Shown: positions 28,566-37,231 of the stretch, in pieces
Layout: every line of letters begins with the position of its first letter
Position numbering within the stretch: the stretch's first letter is position 1
Source of the DNA: Thermogutta terrifontis
Lineage (GTDB): Bacteria > Planctomycetota > Planctomycetia > Pirellulales > Thermoguttaceae
Length of the DNA: 64,000 nucleotides
Assembly (NCBI RefSeq): GCF_002277955.1
Contig: NZ_CP018477.1
Location: 1,939,206 to 2,003,205 of the forward strand
Reading direction: 5' to 3'
The notes under the pieces: model-generated
What the model was told of the DNA's origin: nothing
What the model saw: only the letters and a program-made list of their open reading frames with translations
The model's database searches: none
Program-made: the position numbers and the translations under genes

Positions 28566-30266
28566 ATGCGGTCTGTGTTACGGCGCCATGTGGTTTTGTC
28601 GTTCCTAGTGATGTTGGGGAGCGTCAGCATCGTCTCTGTTAAACAGAAATTCGTGGCTGCAGAGGATGCCCGCTACCCCGACCGCTGGGTGTGGGTGTTC
28701 GGCTACGGTTTGGGACGAGATAGTGATGTGGCCGAAGTGATTAAACTGCTCGATCGAGCAGGCAAAAGTGGGTACACCGGTGCGGCGGTTTCTTTTGGAC
28801 TGGACAGTCTCTGCAAACGGGATGAGACCTTCTTCAGACGGCTCGAAGAAGTCAAGGCGGCCTGCGCTCGGAATCATCTCGACATAGTCCCTTCCATTTT
28901 CTCGGTGGGCTATGGGGGCGGTATTTTGGCCCACAATAAGTACTTGGCAGAAGGCCTGCCGGTCAAGGATGCCCTGTTCGAAGTCCGCGGCAACGAGGCG
29001 CGGCTCATCCCCGATCCGCCAGTCGAGATTCAAAATGGAGGGTTTGAAGAATTCTCGGGAAATCGCTTCACCGGTTGGCGCTTTCACGACCAGCCTGGAG
29101 AAGTGAGCTTTGTCGATACTGCCGTGAGGCACACTGGCCGGGCGTCGCTGCGAATGGAGAATTTTCGGGCAAATCCTCACGGCCACGGCCGAGTCATGCA
29201 GGAAGTTCGGGTCCACCCCTATCGCTGCTACAAAATGACGTTGTGGGTCAAAACAGAGGAATTGCAGCCCACCAGCGCGTTCATGGTCCAGGTGCTGGCA
29301 GACAATCGGACACTGGCCCCCATTGAATTCAATCTGTCTCCCACCACCGACTGGACGAAGCTCGTGCTCATCTTCAACAGTCACAAATTTGATGTGGTCC
29401 GGGTGTATGCCGGGGTGTGGGGTGGTCGCAGTGGGCGGTTCTGGATTGATGACTGGACCATCGAAGAGATGGGGCCGATCAACGTCCTGCGCCGCCCGGG
29501 AACCCCCGTGACGGTCAAGAGCGAAGACGGCTCGATCGTCTACGAAGAAGGTCGCGATTATCAGCGATTGGAAGACCCGAATTACAGCCCCTTTCGGGTG
29601 GACCGCCCTGCTCCTCCGCTGCGGCTGATGCCGGGAAGCCGGATCAGAGATGGGCAGCGACTTAGAGTGAGCTGGTATCACTCCCAGAAAATCCATGATT
29701 CGCAGGTCACAGTCTGCATGGCCGAGCCCGAGCTGTACGAGATTTTCGACCACGAGGCAGCTCTTCTCGCGAAATACGTCAATCCTAAAAAAGTGATCCT
29801 CAGCATGGATGAGGTCCGCATGGGCGGTACGTGTGAAGCCTGCCGAGGTCGTGATATGGGCGAACTACTGGGCGAGTGTATCACGCGGCAGGTCCAGATT
29901 CTGCGGAAATATATGCCCGATGTGCAGGTCTATATCTGGTCAGATATGCTCGACCCCAATCACAACGCCCACGGGGATTATTACCTTGTGGAGGGCGATT
30001 TTACGGGAAGCTGGAAACATGTTCCTAAAGACCTTGTCATTGCGGTGTGGGGTGGAGCCCCGCGTCCCAAGAGCGTGCAGTTCTTTGCCGAGCAGGGATT
30101 CCCCATCCTCATTGCCTGCTATTATGACGCCCCCAACCTCGACGATGTGAAAGGATGGGCGAAGGTGGTGGAAGGTGTCCCGGGCGTCCGGGGGTTCATG
30201 TATACACCATGGACCAGGAAATACGATCTTTTGGAGGAATTTGCGAAAATCCTGTGGGGACGCTGA
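28566..30266 (+). CDS. Secreted GH20-like barrel protein with inserted carbohydrate-binding domain
   Basis: A 566-residue protein with a signal peptide (residues about 5-30, ending near VAAED). AGGAGG lies eight bases before the ATG. WVWVFGYGLGR and YTGAAVSFGLDSLCKRDE begin a barrel, which is interrupted at about 155-305 by a jelly-roll carbohydrate-binding domain (IQNGGFEEFSGNRFTGWRF, ASLRMENF, YKMTLWVKTEEL). The barrel resumes with VILSMDEVRMGGTCEAC, VQVYIWSDMLDPNHNAHG and AVWGGA. The DE pair in SMDEVRMG and the WSDM element recall family 20 hexosaminidase-like barrels, but the specificity is unknown. It lies head to head with the 1308-residue protein and likely works on the same substrate. 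Confidence 0.76.
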   Translation: MRSVLRRHVVLSFLVMLGSVSIVSVKQKFVAAEDARYPDRWVWVFGYGLGRDSDVAEVIKLLDRAGKSGYTGAAVSFGLDSLCKRDETFFRRLEEVKAACARNHLDIVPSIFSVGYGGGILAHNKYLAEGLPVKDALFEVRGNEARLIPDPPVEIQNGGFEEFSGNRFTGWRFHDQPGEVSFVDTAVRHTGRASLRMENFRANPHGHGRVMQEVRVHPYRCYKMTLWVKTEELQPTSAFMVQVLADNRTLAPIEFNLSPTTDWTKLVLIFNSHKFDVVRVYAGVWGGRSGRFWIDDWTIEEMGPINVLRRPGTPVTVKSEDGSIVYEEGRDYQRLEDPNYSPFRVDRPAPPLRLMPGSRIRDGQRLRVSWYHSQKIHDSQVTVCMAEPELYEIFDHEAALLAKYVNPKKVILSMDEVRMGGTCEACRGRDMGELLGECITRQVQILRKYMPDVQVYIWSDMLDPNHNAHGDYYLVEGDFTGSWKHVPKDLVIAVWGGAPRPKSVQFFAEQGFPILIACYYDAPNLDDVKGWAKVVEGVPGVRGFMYTPWTRKYDLLEEFAKILWGR

Positions 30267-30280
30267 GCGCGGAGCTCAGC
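30262..30280. other. Hairpin at the end of the GH20-like gene
   Basis: GCTGAGC and GCTCAGC form a 7-bp stem with a 5-base loop. It overlaps the stop codon at 30264-30266. No T-tract follows, so a terminator role is uncertain. Confidence 0.3.
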
Positions 30281-30415
30281 CTGACGTGGCTCCGATGCCA
30301 TCATGTGCCCTGAACAGGCCTCCACCTGTCACTGGCCGGGGTTCACCGTGTGCCAGCGGCTAGCGGGAGCCGGTAAGGCAGGTATGGCCCGGGCGGCCTG
30401 GGTCACAGGACCACA

Positions 30416-31000
30416 TTACGCGGAGAAATACTCCGGCTCGTTGCCGGGTTTCCATTTGATATTGCAGCCGAGGCTGGGCTTTTGATCGGGCGGGACTGGT
30501 CGGCCGGCGAGAACGGCTTCGATGGCTGCTCGCAGGTCTTTTCCCGTCACAGGGATTCCGTTTCCCGGACGGCTGTCGTCGTACTGCCCTCGGTACACCA
30601 ATCGACGCTCTTTGTCGAAGAGGAAAAAGTCAGGAGTGCAGGCCGCCCGGTACGCCTTGGCAACTTCCTGGGTCTCGTCGTATAAGTAGGGGAATGTGTA
30701 GCCGCGAAGTTTGACCTCTTCCCGCATCTTTTCCGGAGAATCATCCGGGTAACTTGCTGCATCGTTGGAGTTGATTCCGACGATCGCGACCCCCTTAGCC
30801 TGAAATTCCTTAGTGAATTGTGCCAGGTGATCGGCAATATGTTTGACGTACGGACAGTGATTGCACATGAAGATGACCAGCAGCGCCGGGGCGCCGTCAA
30901 AATCGGAAAGGCGGACGATGCGACCCTCGGTGTCTGGCAGAGCGAAATCCGGCGCCTTGGCCCCAAGCGGGAGCATCATGGTACTGCCTGTGCGAACCAT
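30416..31000 (-). CDS. Thioredoxin-like (AhpC/TSA-type) redox protein
   Basis: A 194-residue protein with the redoxin fold. GAKAPDFALPDTEGRIVRLSDFDG is the typical opening, and the redox pair is C46-N-H-C49 in MCNHCPYVKH. The cis-proline region is CTPDFFLFD. No signal peptide is seen, so it acts in the cytosol, probably as a peroxide or thiol-disulfide reductase; the CNHC motif is typical of a large uncharacterised redoxin group. The C-terminal tail LGCNIKWKPGNEPEYF is conserved in that group to my recollection. AGGAGG lies eight bases before the ATG. It stands alone, convergent with the GH20-like gene. Confidence 0.87.
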   Translation of the reverse strand: MVRTGSTMMLPLGAKAPDFALPDTEGRIVRLSDFDGAPALLVIFMCNHCPYVKHIADHLAQFTKEFQAKGVAIVGINSNDAASYPDDSPEKMREEVKLRGYTFPYLYDETQEVAKAYRAACTPDFFLFDKERRLVYRGQYDDSRPGNGIPVTGKDLRAAIEAVLAGRPVPPDQKPSLGCNIKWKPGNEPEYFSA

Positions 31001-31565
31001 CGAATTATCCTCCTCCTTTTCGTTTTCAAATAAGCGCGGGGAAAGGTTCCCCCATCGACTGACTCATCGTCATCATTTGAACTGCCTTTGGATATTGTAC
31101 GGTGCCAGAAAAGAAGTCCAGTCCACAGGCTAGGCGAAATGGTGAGTGAATCGCCAAACACATCCGCACTTTCTCCTTGCTTATGGGGCCGCGGACGTTC
31201 ACACCCCTTGGCGCGGCAGCCAGAGTCAACCCGGAGGGACCTGCTTGTCAGGTTGGCTTTTCAATGTTGGATAGTCCATTTTTATTCAGCGGGCATAACA
31301 AGCGTGCCCCTCCAAAAGATTCTTCCTCGAAAGCCGCGTGTCAGGTCGCGTTCTAGCGTTCGGACAATCCACACCAGCCGGGCTCCAACTCTGCGGTTCC
31401 GTTGTCGGTCGAGCGGTAGAGGCAATTCATGAATTGTCCCTACCAACACATTGTGTTCGTGGGATGTGGTGCGTTCTCTGCAAAAGCGAAGATGAGTCAG
31501 GTGAATCACCCATCAGTTCTAGCCAAATTGGGAGACGGCTGGTGGGGTGGCCTGGACAAGAGTTC
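31001..31565. other. Intergenic region with repeat copy C
   Basis: This stretch of about 565 bases is mostly taken up by the repeat unit at 31228-31505. Short open frames across it overlap the repeat and have no RBS. Confidence 0.45.
31228..31505. repeat. Dispersed repeat copy C (decayed core 31419-31440)
   Basis: It shares a long left module with copy D: TGTCAGGTTGGCTTTTCAA, GGGCATAACAAGCGTGCCCC, a CCTCGAAAGC-GTGTCAGGTC block and AACTCTGCGGTTCCGTTG. The palindrome follows with two substitutions, then GAAGATGAGTCAGG, which is also found in copies B and E. Confidence 0.6.
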
Positions 31566-32108
31566 TCATCTTTGCAGTGAGCTTTTTCCAATCCTCTCCT
31601 GCAAAAGCCGACGAATCTCGCCCGTCTCCAGGGCCACCCTGAACGCATCCAGGCCTGAATAGATTCGGTGGCTGAGAAACTTGACGACCCAGTTGTGCCG
31701 CATGGGACTTATAGTGACCACCACCGCTCCATGGCGATAGGCTTCCCACATCTCGATGGCCGTCCCCATTGAAGCCTGAGGCAGATAAGCGATGAGAAGG
31801 TCCACGGTTCGACACATTTCATTGTGAAAGAAAAAGACTTCGCGACCGGTGCGCCGGTCATATTCCAGAGAATTTCTGTGATCGGCAAGGGGATCGTAAA
31901 CGTCGGCCTCGGGAAGGTGTTGCCGCAGGAGGTGTTTGAGCTCTGCCCGATAATCCTGCGGCACCAGTCCCTTCTCGATCATGGATCCCTGCATCACGCC
32001 TGCCAGGAAAACTTTCCACCGCATGGAAGTCGCTGGTGCTGATGGCTGTTTCCTCCCGACCGTTACTTTGCAGGGCGATTGCTCGGTTGGTGTGTGATCG
32101 TGAGCCAT
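31566..32108 (-). CDS. Nucleoside 2-deoxyribosyltransferase-like protein
   Basis: A 180-residue protein. KVFLAGVMQGS, then VYDPLADHRNSL, and VDLLIAYLPQASMGTAIEMWEAY resemble the nucleoside 2-deoxyribosyltransferase fold, in which the Glu after the GT motif is the nucleophile. The order of motifs (start strand, DP loop, GTxxE helix) fits. The reaction and substrate are not established for this subgroup; related folds also occur in nucleotide-processing or signalling proteins. The ATG at 32108 has only a weak GAGA upstream, and translation could start at the MRWKVFLAG methionine about 28 residues in. No partner genes are adjacent. Confidence 0.6.
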   Translation of the reverse strand: MAHDHTPTEQSPCKVTVGRKQPSAPATSMRWKVFLAGVMQGSMIEKGLVPQDYRAELKHLLRQHLPEADVYDPLADHRNSLEYDRRTGREVFFFHNEMCRTVDLLIAYLPQASMGTAIEMWEAYRHGAVVVTISPMRHNWVVKFLSHRIYSGLDAFRVALETGEIRRLLQERIGKSSLQR

Positions 32109-32326
32109 GGCTGATCATCTCGTGGTTCTCGGTTTTCGCCTAGGCCGGTAAGTGCCACAAACTTTTCCCAGACGTCATCAACCGTTTGTCTTCACGCCTG
32201 TGTGAGCCAAAAACAGGAATAAACAGGCATCGCAGGGGCTAACTAGCGGGTATGGTTGAATAGCCCCCCGTGCCTCGCGAAATCCCGCCTTGAATACACC
32301 CCCTTCTTAAGTGGGAGTCGAAAAAG

Positions 32327-33301
32327 GTGATGCCGAAATTCTGGCTCCAAATCGCTCCGCTTGTCACCCTTTGCTCATTGATTGGGCTGGCTATTTATCG
32401 CTATCAAAACGTTAACGACCGCATATGGCAAATGGTACAGGCGCAAAAGCGCTCAGTCAAAGAGGGAATTGCGTCACGCGGACCCACTTCTGACCCATTG
32501 GGCTATCAGACCGAGACCACGAACACCGGTTCGGACACGGCCCCGGCGGCCTCCCTCCGCACGCCCTCAACCATGACGAGCCGGGAAACGATCACCGGAT
32601 CGGATAACGGGGATGCACCCATTTCTCCGACGGGGTGGACTAGTTTGGAAATCACACCTAGCGTGGCAGAAAGTCACGATGATTCCGGTGGAGAACCGGC
32701 AAGTAACGGTTGTTCATCCCACACCGGACCCAACGGCGAGGCAGTACGTTCCCCGCAAATCACAACGGCGGTTCCCCCGCGGATGGCGATAACGGTTCCA
32801 CCATCAGTGACGGAGATGTCTCACGCGAAAAAGAACGCCAGCCCGGCCGCGGCGGAGCCGGTACCAGCAGACCCCGTAGTAGGGACGCAACCATCAGCGG
32901 GGGAATCCAGTACGACTGCGGGTGATTCAGAAGTAGCGTCGCCCGAGGTGCCAAAGCCGCAAACAGGCCAGGAACCGATGGCCACAGCCGATGCCGGTGG
33001 CGACATGCCTCCGCTGGTGCCGATCGCAGGATTTCGCTCGAGGTCGAACGAGGGCTCGCCGAGGTCTGCGAAAGAGGAGTTTCAAACGCTAGATACCCAA
33101 CCGAGTGTGGCCCGCAAGATGGAACAATCGCCCGTTGTGGGAGCGGGCTTGCCACTTGTGACTATCGTCAAAAGCCCGTGGTTTCCCTCAGAGAAACCAC
33201 AACGGCTGCCACCTGTCGATCAAGCGTTGCCCAGTCCCCAGGCTGTGTCTCCTTCGGAATGGTTTCCCAGCGTCCCCTTGTATCCTTCCACGGGTCGATA
33301 A
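32327..33301 (+). CDS. Membrane-anchored Pro/Ser/Thr-rich low-complexity protein
   Basis: A 324-residue protein with one hydrophobic segment near the N-terminus (FWLQIAPLVTLCSLIGLAIY, about residues 5-24) and a long disordered remainder rich in Ser, Thr, Pro, Ala and Glu. It has no recognisable domain. The membrane segment could be a signal anchor holding the tail outside or inside. The start is GTG 32327, with GGGAG nine bases upstream; the adjacent ATG 32330 is an alternative. It is convergent with the hopanoid genes and has no clear operon partner. Function is unknown. Confidence 0.55.
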   Translation: MMPKFWLQIAPLVTLCSLIGLAIYRYQNVNDRIWQMVQAQKRSVKEGIASRGPTSDPLGYQTETTNTGSDTAPAASLRTPSTMTSRETITGSDNGDAPISPTGWTSLEITPSVAESHDDSGGEPASNGCSSHTGPNGEAVRSPQITTAVPPRMAITVPPSVTEMSHAKKNASPAAAEPVPADPVVGTQPSAGESSTTAGDSEVASPEVPKPQTGQEPMATADAGGDMPPLVPIAGFRSRSNEGSPRSAKEEFQTLDTQPSVARKMEQSPVVGAGLPLVTIVKSPWFPSEKPQRLPPVDQALPSPQAVSPSEWFPSVPLYPSTGR

Positions 33302-33371
33302 CTGCGCCGGGCACCACCAAGCGCTGGCTTTTATCGATTCTTGCTTGCCACGGCGATCCCTGAACGTTCTT

Positions 33372-34511
33372 TTATCGGCCGAACTGCCAGATGGCCAGGC
33401 TCAGGCTATCGCGAAGGGATTTTTGGGCAGCGAAGACGGCCCCGGTTTCAAATCCATAATGGACAAGGCAATTCTCGCAGCGGGGATCACGACCCGGGCC
33501 CAGCCTCTGCCACGGGGTCTTTTCCTGCCATTCTCGAAACGTGGCGAAATGTCCATCAGTAATGAGGTAACAGGGCGACTTCCAGCCACACACATTCCGT
33601 GTCGGTGAAGCCCACGCAGCACACGGCAAATCTCGCAAGCCCATGAGAAAGTCGAGATACAGGGGGGAATTGATCAACCGAAACCGCCGAAGTTCAGTTT
33701 TGATCGATTGGAATTTCTCGGCTACCTGGGAGCGCGTCAAAAAAAGTGACTGTTCCCGAGCAATCGCGGTATCCTTGGTCCTCTGTTCCACGGGGGCTAA
33801 CGGTGTGGCACAATCATTTTCTTTAGCGGCGCAGCCTTCAGGGGTGAAAGGGACGGCTCCTGCCGCCGCTGGGAGGGATGTTGTAGCCGGCTGGAGGCAT
33901 TCGTAGGAATAAGCCGGGGAAAGCAACATGCCGTCCACGCCCAATTCCGTCAAATACTCCATCAGTACGATAACTTCATGCATGTCCATGGAGGCGTAAA
34001 TGGTGGTGTTGGTGGTTACCCGCATTCCCGCCTCTTTGGCCAGACGGATAGCCCGGGTCACTTCACGAAAAGTGCCAGGTCGACCGGTGATGGCGTCGTG
34101 AGTCGTTTCCATGCCGTCGAGATGGACATTCCAGACGAGCCTTTTCGTGCGTGGAAGCCGGTCCAGCCAGCGCGGAATAAGCAACCCGTTAGTACACAGA
34201 TAGATGAATCGTTTTTGCAACAGCAAACCCGACACTAAACGATCAAGGTCCCGATACAGAAGCGGTTCTCCTCCGCACACGCTGACCACGGGTGCATCAC
34301 ATTCCCGTGCCGCGTGCAGGCATTCCTCCAGAGGCATTTGGCGATGAGCCATCGCCGCGTACTCGCGGATGCGGCCACAACCTTCGCACGCCAGATTACA
34401 GGCAAAAAGAGGTTCAAGCATCAGCACGAGGGGCGGTCGTGTTCGCCCGCACATTCGCGAGCGGAGCAGATGTAGGCTCATTGTTTTTACAAGTGACCAG
34501 GGAAATCGCAC
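33372..34511 (-). CDS. hpnH: Hopanoid radical-SAM protein HpnH
   Basis: A 379-residue radical S-adenosylmethionine enzyme. The iron-sulfur cluster motif is C38-x3-C42-x2-C45 (FACNLACEGCG) and CGGEPLLYRDL is the SAM-binding GGE motif. HpnH joins adenosine to diploptene to make adenosylhopane, the first step in extended hopanoids. LVLMLEPLFACNLACEGCGRI and the C-terminal CLVHYGFETG are HpnH features. An insertion of roughly 45 residues, Ala/Pro/Thr-rich, lies between YSYECLQ and LFLTRSQVAEKFQ, where family members are short. GTG at 34511 follows AAAGGA by ten bases. The gene lies 27 bases after the cyclase and is surely cotranscribed with it. Confidence 0.87.
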   Translation of the reverse strand: MRFPWSLVKTMSLHLLRSRMCGRTRPPLVLMLEPLFACNLACEGCGRIREYAAMAHRQMPLEECLHAARECDAPVVSVCGGEPLLYRDLDRLVSGLLLQKRFIYLCTNGLLIPRWLDRLPRTKRLVWNVHLDGMETTHDAITGRPGTFREVTRAIRLAKEAGMRVTTNTTIYASMDMHEVIVLMEYLTELGVDGMLLSPAYSYECLQPATTSLPAAAGAVPFTPEGCAAKENDCATPLAPVEQRTKDTAIAREQSLFLTRSQVAEKFQSIKTELRRFRLINSPLYLDFLMGLRDLPCAAWASPTRNVCGWKSPCYLITDGHFATFREWQEKTPWQRLGPGRDPRCENCLVHYGFETGAVFAAQKSLRDSLSLAIWQFGR

Positions 34512-34538
34512 GAGATAGAGGTCCTTTCTTGAGGGCTT

Positions 34539-36743
34539 TTACGCACTTCGCGACTCTGAGGATAGGTGGTCCTGTTTGGGAACGAGCACACGCAGCTCGG
34601 GAAGGTCGAGTTCTTCAAGATAAGGTGCATTTACGGTGGCAAACCGCGCCAGGGCCATGAGCGGAAAATAGAGAGGGTAATGATGGTAGCGCAGGTAAAA
34701 GACGCGCGGGAAGCCCGTTCCGGTGAAGGCCTCTTCCGCCCATGTGCCGTCGCTCTGTTGGCGATCGAGCAGGTAGCGCACACCTCGCAGGACGGCAGGG
34801 TGTCGCGACTTGCCGGCGGCTAACAGCCCAAGGATTGCCCAGGCGGTTTGAGAAGGAGTGCTTGGGCCGGCTCCGCGCTTGGCAGGATTGTCGTACGTTT
34901 CGGGCGTTTCCCCCCAGCCGCCGTCGGGGAGTTGGTGGCCGATGAGCCACGTCGCGCCGGCGAGTACACTGGGATCATGTTCGGGAATTCCTACGGCGTC
35001 CAACCCTGCAAGGGCCAGCCATGTACCGTAAATATAGCTGACTCCCCACCTTCCCAGCCAGCTTCCATCTGGCTCCTGAACTGCCCTGAGATAACGCACA
35101 GCGCGATCGACCGCCGGATGACCCACGCGGTAACCGAGATTACCGAGAGCCTCCAGGACCCGCCCCGTCACATCCGGAGTGCTCGGGTCGATCATGGCAT
35201 TGTGATCGGCAAAGGGAACTTGGGTCAGAAGTTGACAGCAATTATTTCGATCGAAGGCGGCCCAGCCACCGTCATCGTTCTGCATGGCCAGCAACCACTT
35301 GAGCCCGCGATCGATCGCTCTGGTTGCGTCGGCGAGAGCTTCCTCGCCGGACAACCTCTCCAGACGCCCATGGGATAGACGATCATCGCCTGGATGATTG
35401 AGCCGACCCTCACATTTGTCTGGCGGGTTGACCAGCTCCCATTGGGGAGGGAACAAGCCGTCAGCAGGCGATTCAGTCTGGAATAGAGCTGCCAATGCGA
35501 GCAGGACAGCAGCGGTGTCATCACAGTCCGGATAATGATCGTTGGCGTATTGGAAGCACCATCCCCCGGGCTGAGCCTGGGTGTGAAGGGCCCAGTCGCC
35601 GGGTTTGAGAATCTGTCGGCCCAGAAGCCAGTGGACGCCTCGCCGCAGAGCTGGATGGTCAATCCCCAAACCCGATTCTCTCAGGCAGCGGACGGCCAGT
35701 GTCGTGTCCCACACGGGGGACAGACAGGGTTGAACCCGGGCTGTATGATTGTTCTCGTCGGAGATGATAAGCTCTTCCACGTGCCGCCATCCGGTCCTCA
35801 TCAGGGGACTTTCCTCGTCATAGCCGAGAGCCTTGAGAGCAATGAGGCTCCAAACCATGGCAGGATAAATGGCACCCAAACCATGGCTTCCCTCAAGATG
35901 TTGAAGAATCCAGGCTTCAGCGGCACGGAGGGCCTTTTGACGCAAAGGTACCAAACGATGACGATCACAAAGCTTATAGAGGCGATCCACGGCGGAAAAA
36001 AATCGGCTCCAGAACCACTCCAGCCGTGCGGACCGCGATCCCCTGGTCAGCGGCCAGTTCTCCGGACGAGTGAGAAATAGTTCCCGAATTCCCTTTTCGG
36101 GCGGAAGGGTGCGGACGGGCTTCAATGCCCAAATGATGGACAGCGGCACCACCATTGTGCGCGACCAAGCGCTTAGAGAATAAAGATTGATCGGAAACCA
36201 CCGAGGCAGGAGCACAAGCTCCGGCGGAACAGCGGGGCACGCCGAGTACGGAATTTGCCCCAGAAAAGCCAGATAAAACCGGGTAAAACTGTTGACCGAC
36301 TGAGCACCGCCTCGCGCCAGAATGGCATCCCGTGCCCGGCGGATGGGCTCCTCATGGAGGTCGAATCCCGCGATTTTGAGGGCGAAATAGGCCTTTACGG
36401 TGGCACTTATATCCAGGGGACCGCCAGGATAAAGAGACCACCCGCCCTCCGCCGTCTGTGTTTCCAGGAGCCGTGAGGCCAGAAGCGAAACCAGTTCGCT
36501 CGATTCGCGGTGGAAAAACGCCAGAATGAGAATAGTCTCGCTTTGAAGGATGCTGTCACCTTCCAGTTCCGCCCGCCAATGGCCATCAGGATACTGGCGA
36601 TTGAGCAGGCACCATCGTCCTCGAGAGACGCTCCGCCGGAGTTGAGATTCAAGCGTGGAGCGAGGTCGGGTGGTGTAGGCCAAGCGGAGGCGATTCTCAC
36701 CTCTCGGCCTGAGACTGTCGCCTCCCTGCCAGGGCTCATCCAT
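34539..36743 (-). CDS. shc: Squalene-hopene cyclase
   Basis: A 734-residue class II triterpene cyclase that turns squalene into the pentacyclic hopene. The protonation motif DxDD appears as DCDD at residues 406-409. Several QW repeats are visible (QTAEGGWSLYPG, QNDDGGWAAF, QEPDGSWLG, QLPDGGWGE, QQSDGTWAEE), and the length is normal for the family. The enzyme is a monotopic membrane protein. GAGGAG lies seven bases before the ATG. hpnH follows on the same strand after 27 bases, giving a two-gene hopanoid operon. The N-terminal 30 residues are charged and not conserved. Hopanoids stiffen membranes, which suits a hot or acidic habitat. Confidence 0.95.
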   Translation of the reverse strand: MDEPWQGGDSLRPRGENRLRLAYTTRPRSTLESQLRRSVSRGRWCLLNRQYPDGHWRAELEGDSILQSETILILAFFHRESSELVSLLASRLLETQTAEGGWSLYPGGPLDISATVKAYFALKIAGFDLHEEPIRRARDAILARGGAQSVNSFTRFYLAFLGQIPYSACPAVPPELVLLPRWFPINLYSLSAWSRTMVVPLSIIWALKPVRTLPPEKGIRELFLTRPENWPLTRGSRSARLEWFWSRFFSAVDRLYKLCDRHRLVPLRQKALRAAEAWILQHLEGSHGLGAIYPAMVWSLIALKALGYDEESPLMRTGWRHVEELIISDENNHTARVQPCLSPVWDTTLAVRCLRESGLGIDHPALRRGVHWLLGRQILKPGDWALHTQAQPGGWCFQYANDHYPDCDDTAAVLLALAALFQTESPADGLFPPQWELVNPPDKCEGRLNHPGDDRLSHGRLERLSGEEALADATRAIDRGLKWLLAMQNDDGGWAAFDRNNCCQLLTQVPFADHNAMIDPSTPDVTGRVLEALGNLGYRVGHPAVDRAVRYLRAVQEPDGSWLGRWGVSYIYGTWLALAGLDAVGIPEHDPSVLAGATWLIGHQLPDGGWGETPETYDNPAKRGAGPSTPSQTAWAILGLLAAGKSRHPAVLRGVRYLLDRQQSDGTWAEEAFTGTGFPRVFYLRYHHYPLYFPLMALARFATVNAPYLEELDLPELRVLVPKQDHLSSESRSA

Positions 36744-36914
36744 GCGCGCATTCTCCTCACATCCTCAAGATTCGAAAAAGCAGTTAAACCTCCTCGCTCA
36801 ACTAGCTTAAAGGGAAGGCGGGCGTTCTGCAACCCGGAATCCGTCCGATTCATCCCCACTTTTGCTTTACCGATGGGGAGGCAAACGTCCCCAGGGATAC
36901 GCGCGAGAGCGCGG

Positions 36915-37128
36915 CCCCAGGGGAGCGGACTGTCAGGTCCGCTTTTCAACGTTAGGGCATGCATTGCGTTTCGCCGGGCACCACAAGCGTGCCCCTCCTA
37001 AGGACTCCTTCGAGAAAGCTGCTTGTGAGGTCCCATTACAACGTTTGAATTATCCAGCTCACCGACCCGAGGCCAACTGCTGGGTTCGGTTGCTGGTTAA
37101 ACGGTAGGGGCCGTTCATGACTTGCCCC
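36915..37128. repeat. Dispersed repeat copy D (decayed core 37107-37128)
   Basis: It aligns with copy C over about 200 bases (TGTCAGGTCCGCTTTTCAACGTT, ACAAGCGTGCCCCTCC, CTTGTGAGGTCCC, then CAACTGCTGGGTTCGGTTG). The palindrome survives as GGGGCCGTTCATGACTTGCCCC, with two mutated arms. Confidence 0.55.
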
Positions 37129-37161
37129 AAGAACACACGAACTGTCGCCGAATCGATCCCG

Positions 37162-37194
37162 AAAAAACACGCCCCCTGCTGAAATCAGGGGGCG
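37162..37194 (-). terminator. Rho-independent terminator of the Tat oxidoreductase gene
   Basis: CGCCCCCTG and CAGGGGGCG form a perfect 9-bp stem with a 7-base loop. On the minus strand a run of six T follows after two bases (A run 37162-37167). It lies just past the stop at 37232. Confidence 0.8.
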
Positions 37195-37231
37195 CAGCCT
37201 CATGGAGTCTCTTGATCTCGCCAGTTCCAAC

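Larger units (their letters stand above)
36744..37231. other. Intergenic region with repeat copy D and terminator
   Basis: The region between the two minus-strand genes holds a decayed repeat (about 36915-37128) and the terminator hairpin at 37162-37194. No gene is supported. Confidence 0.5.
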
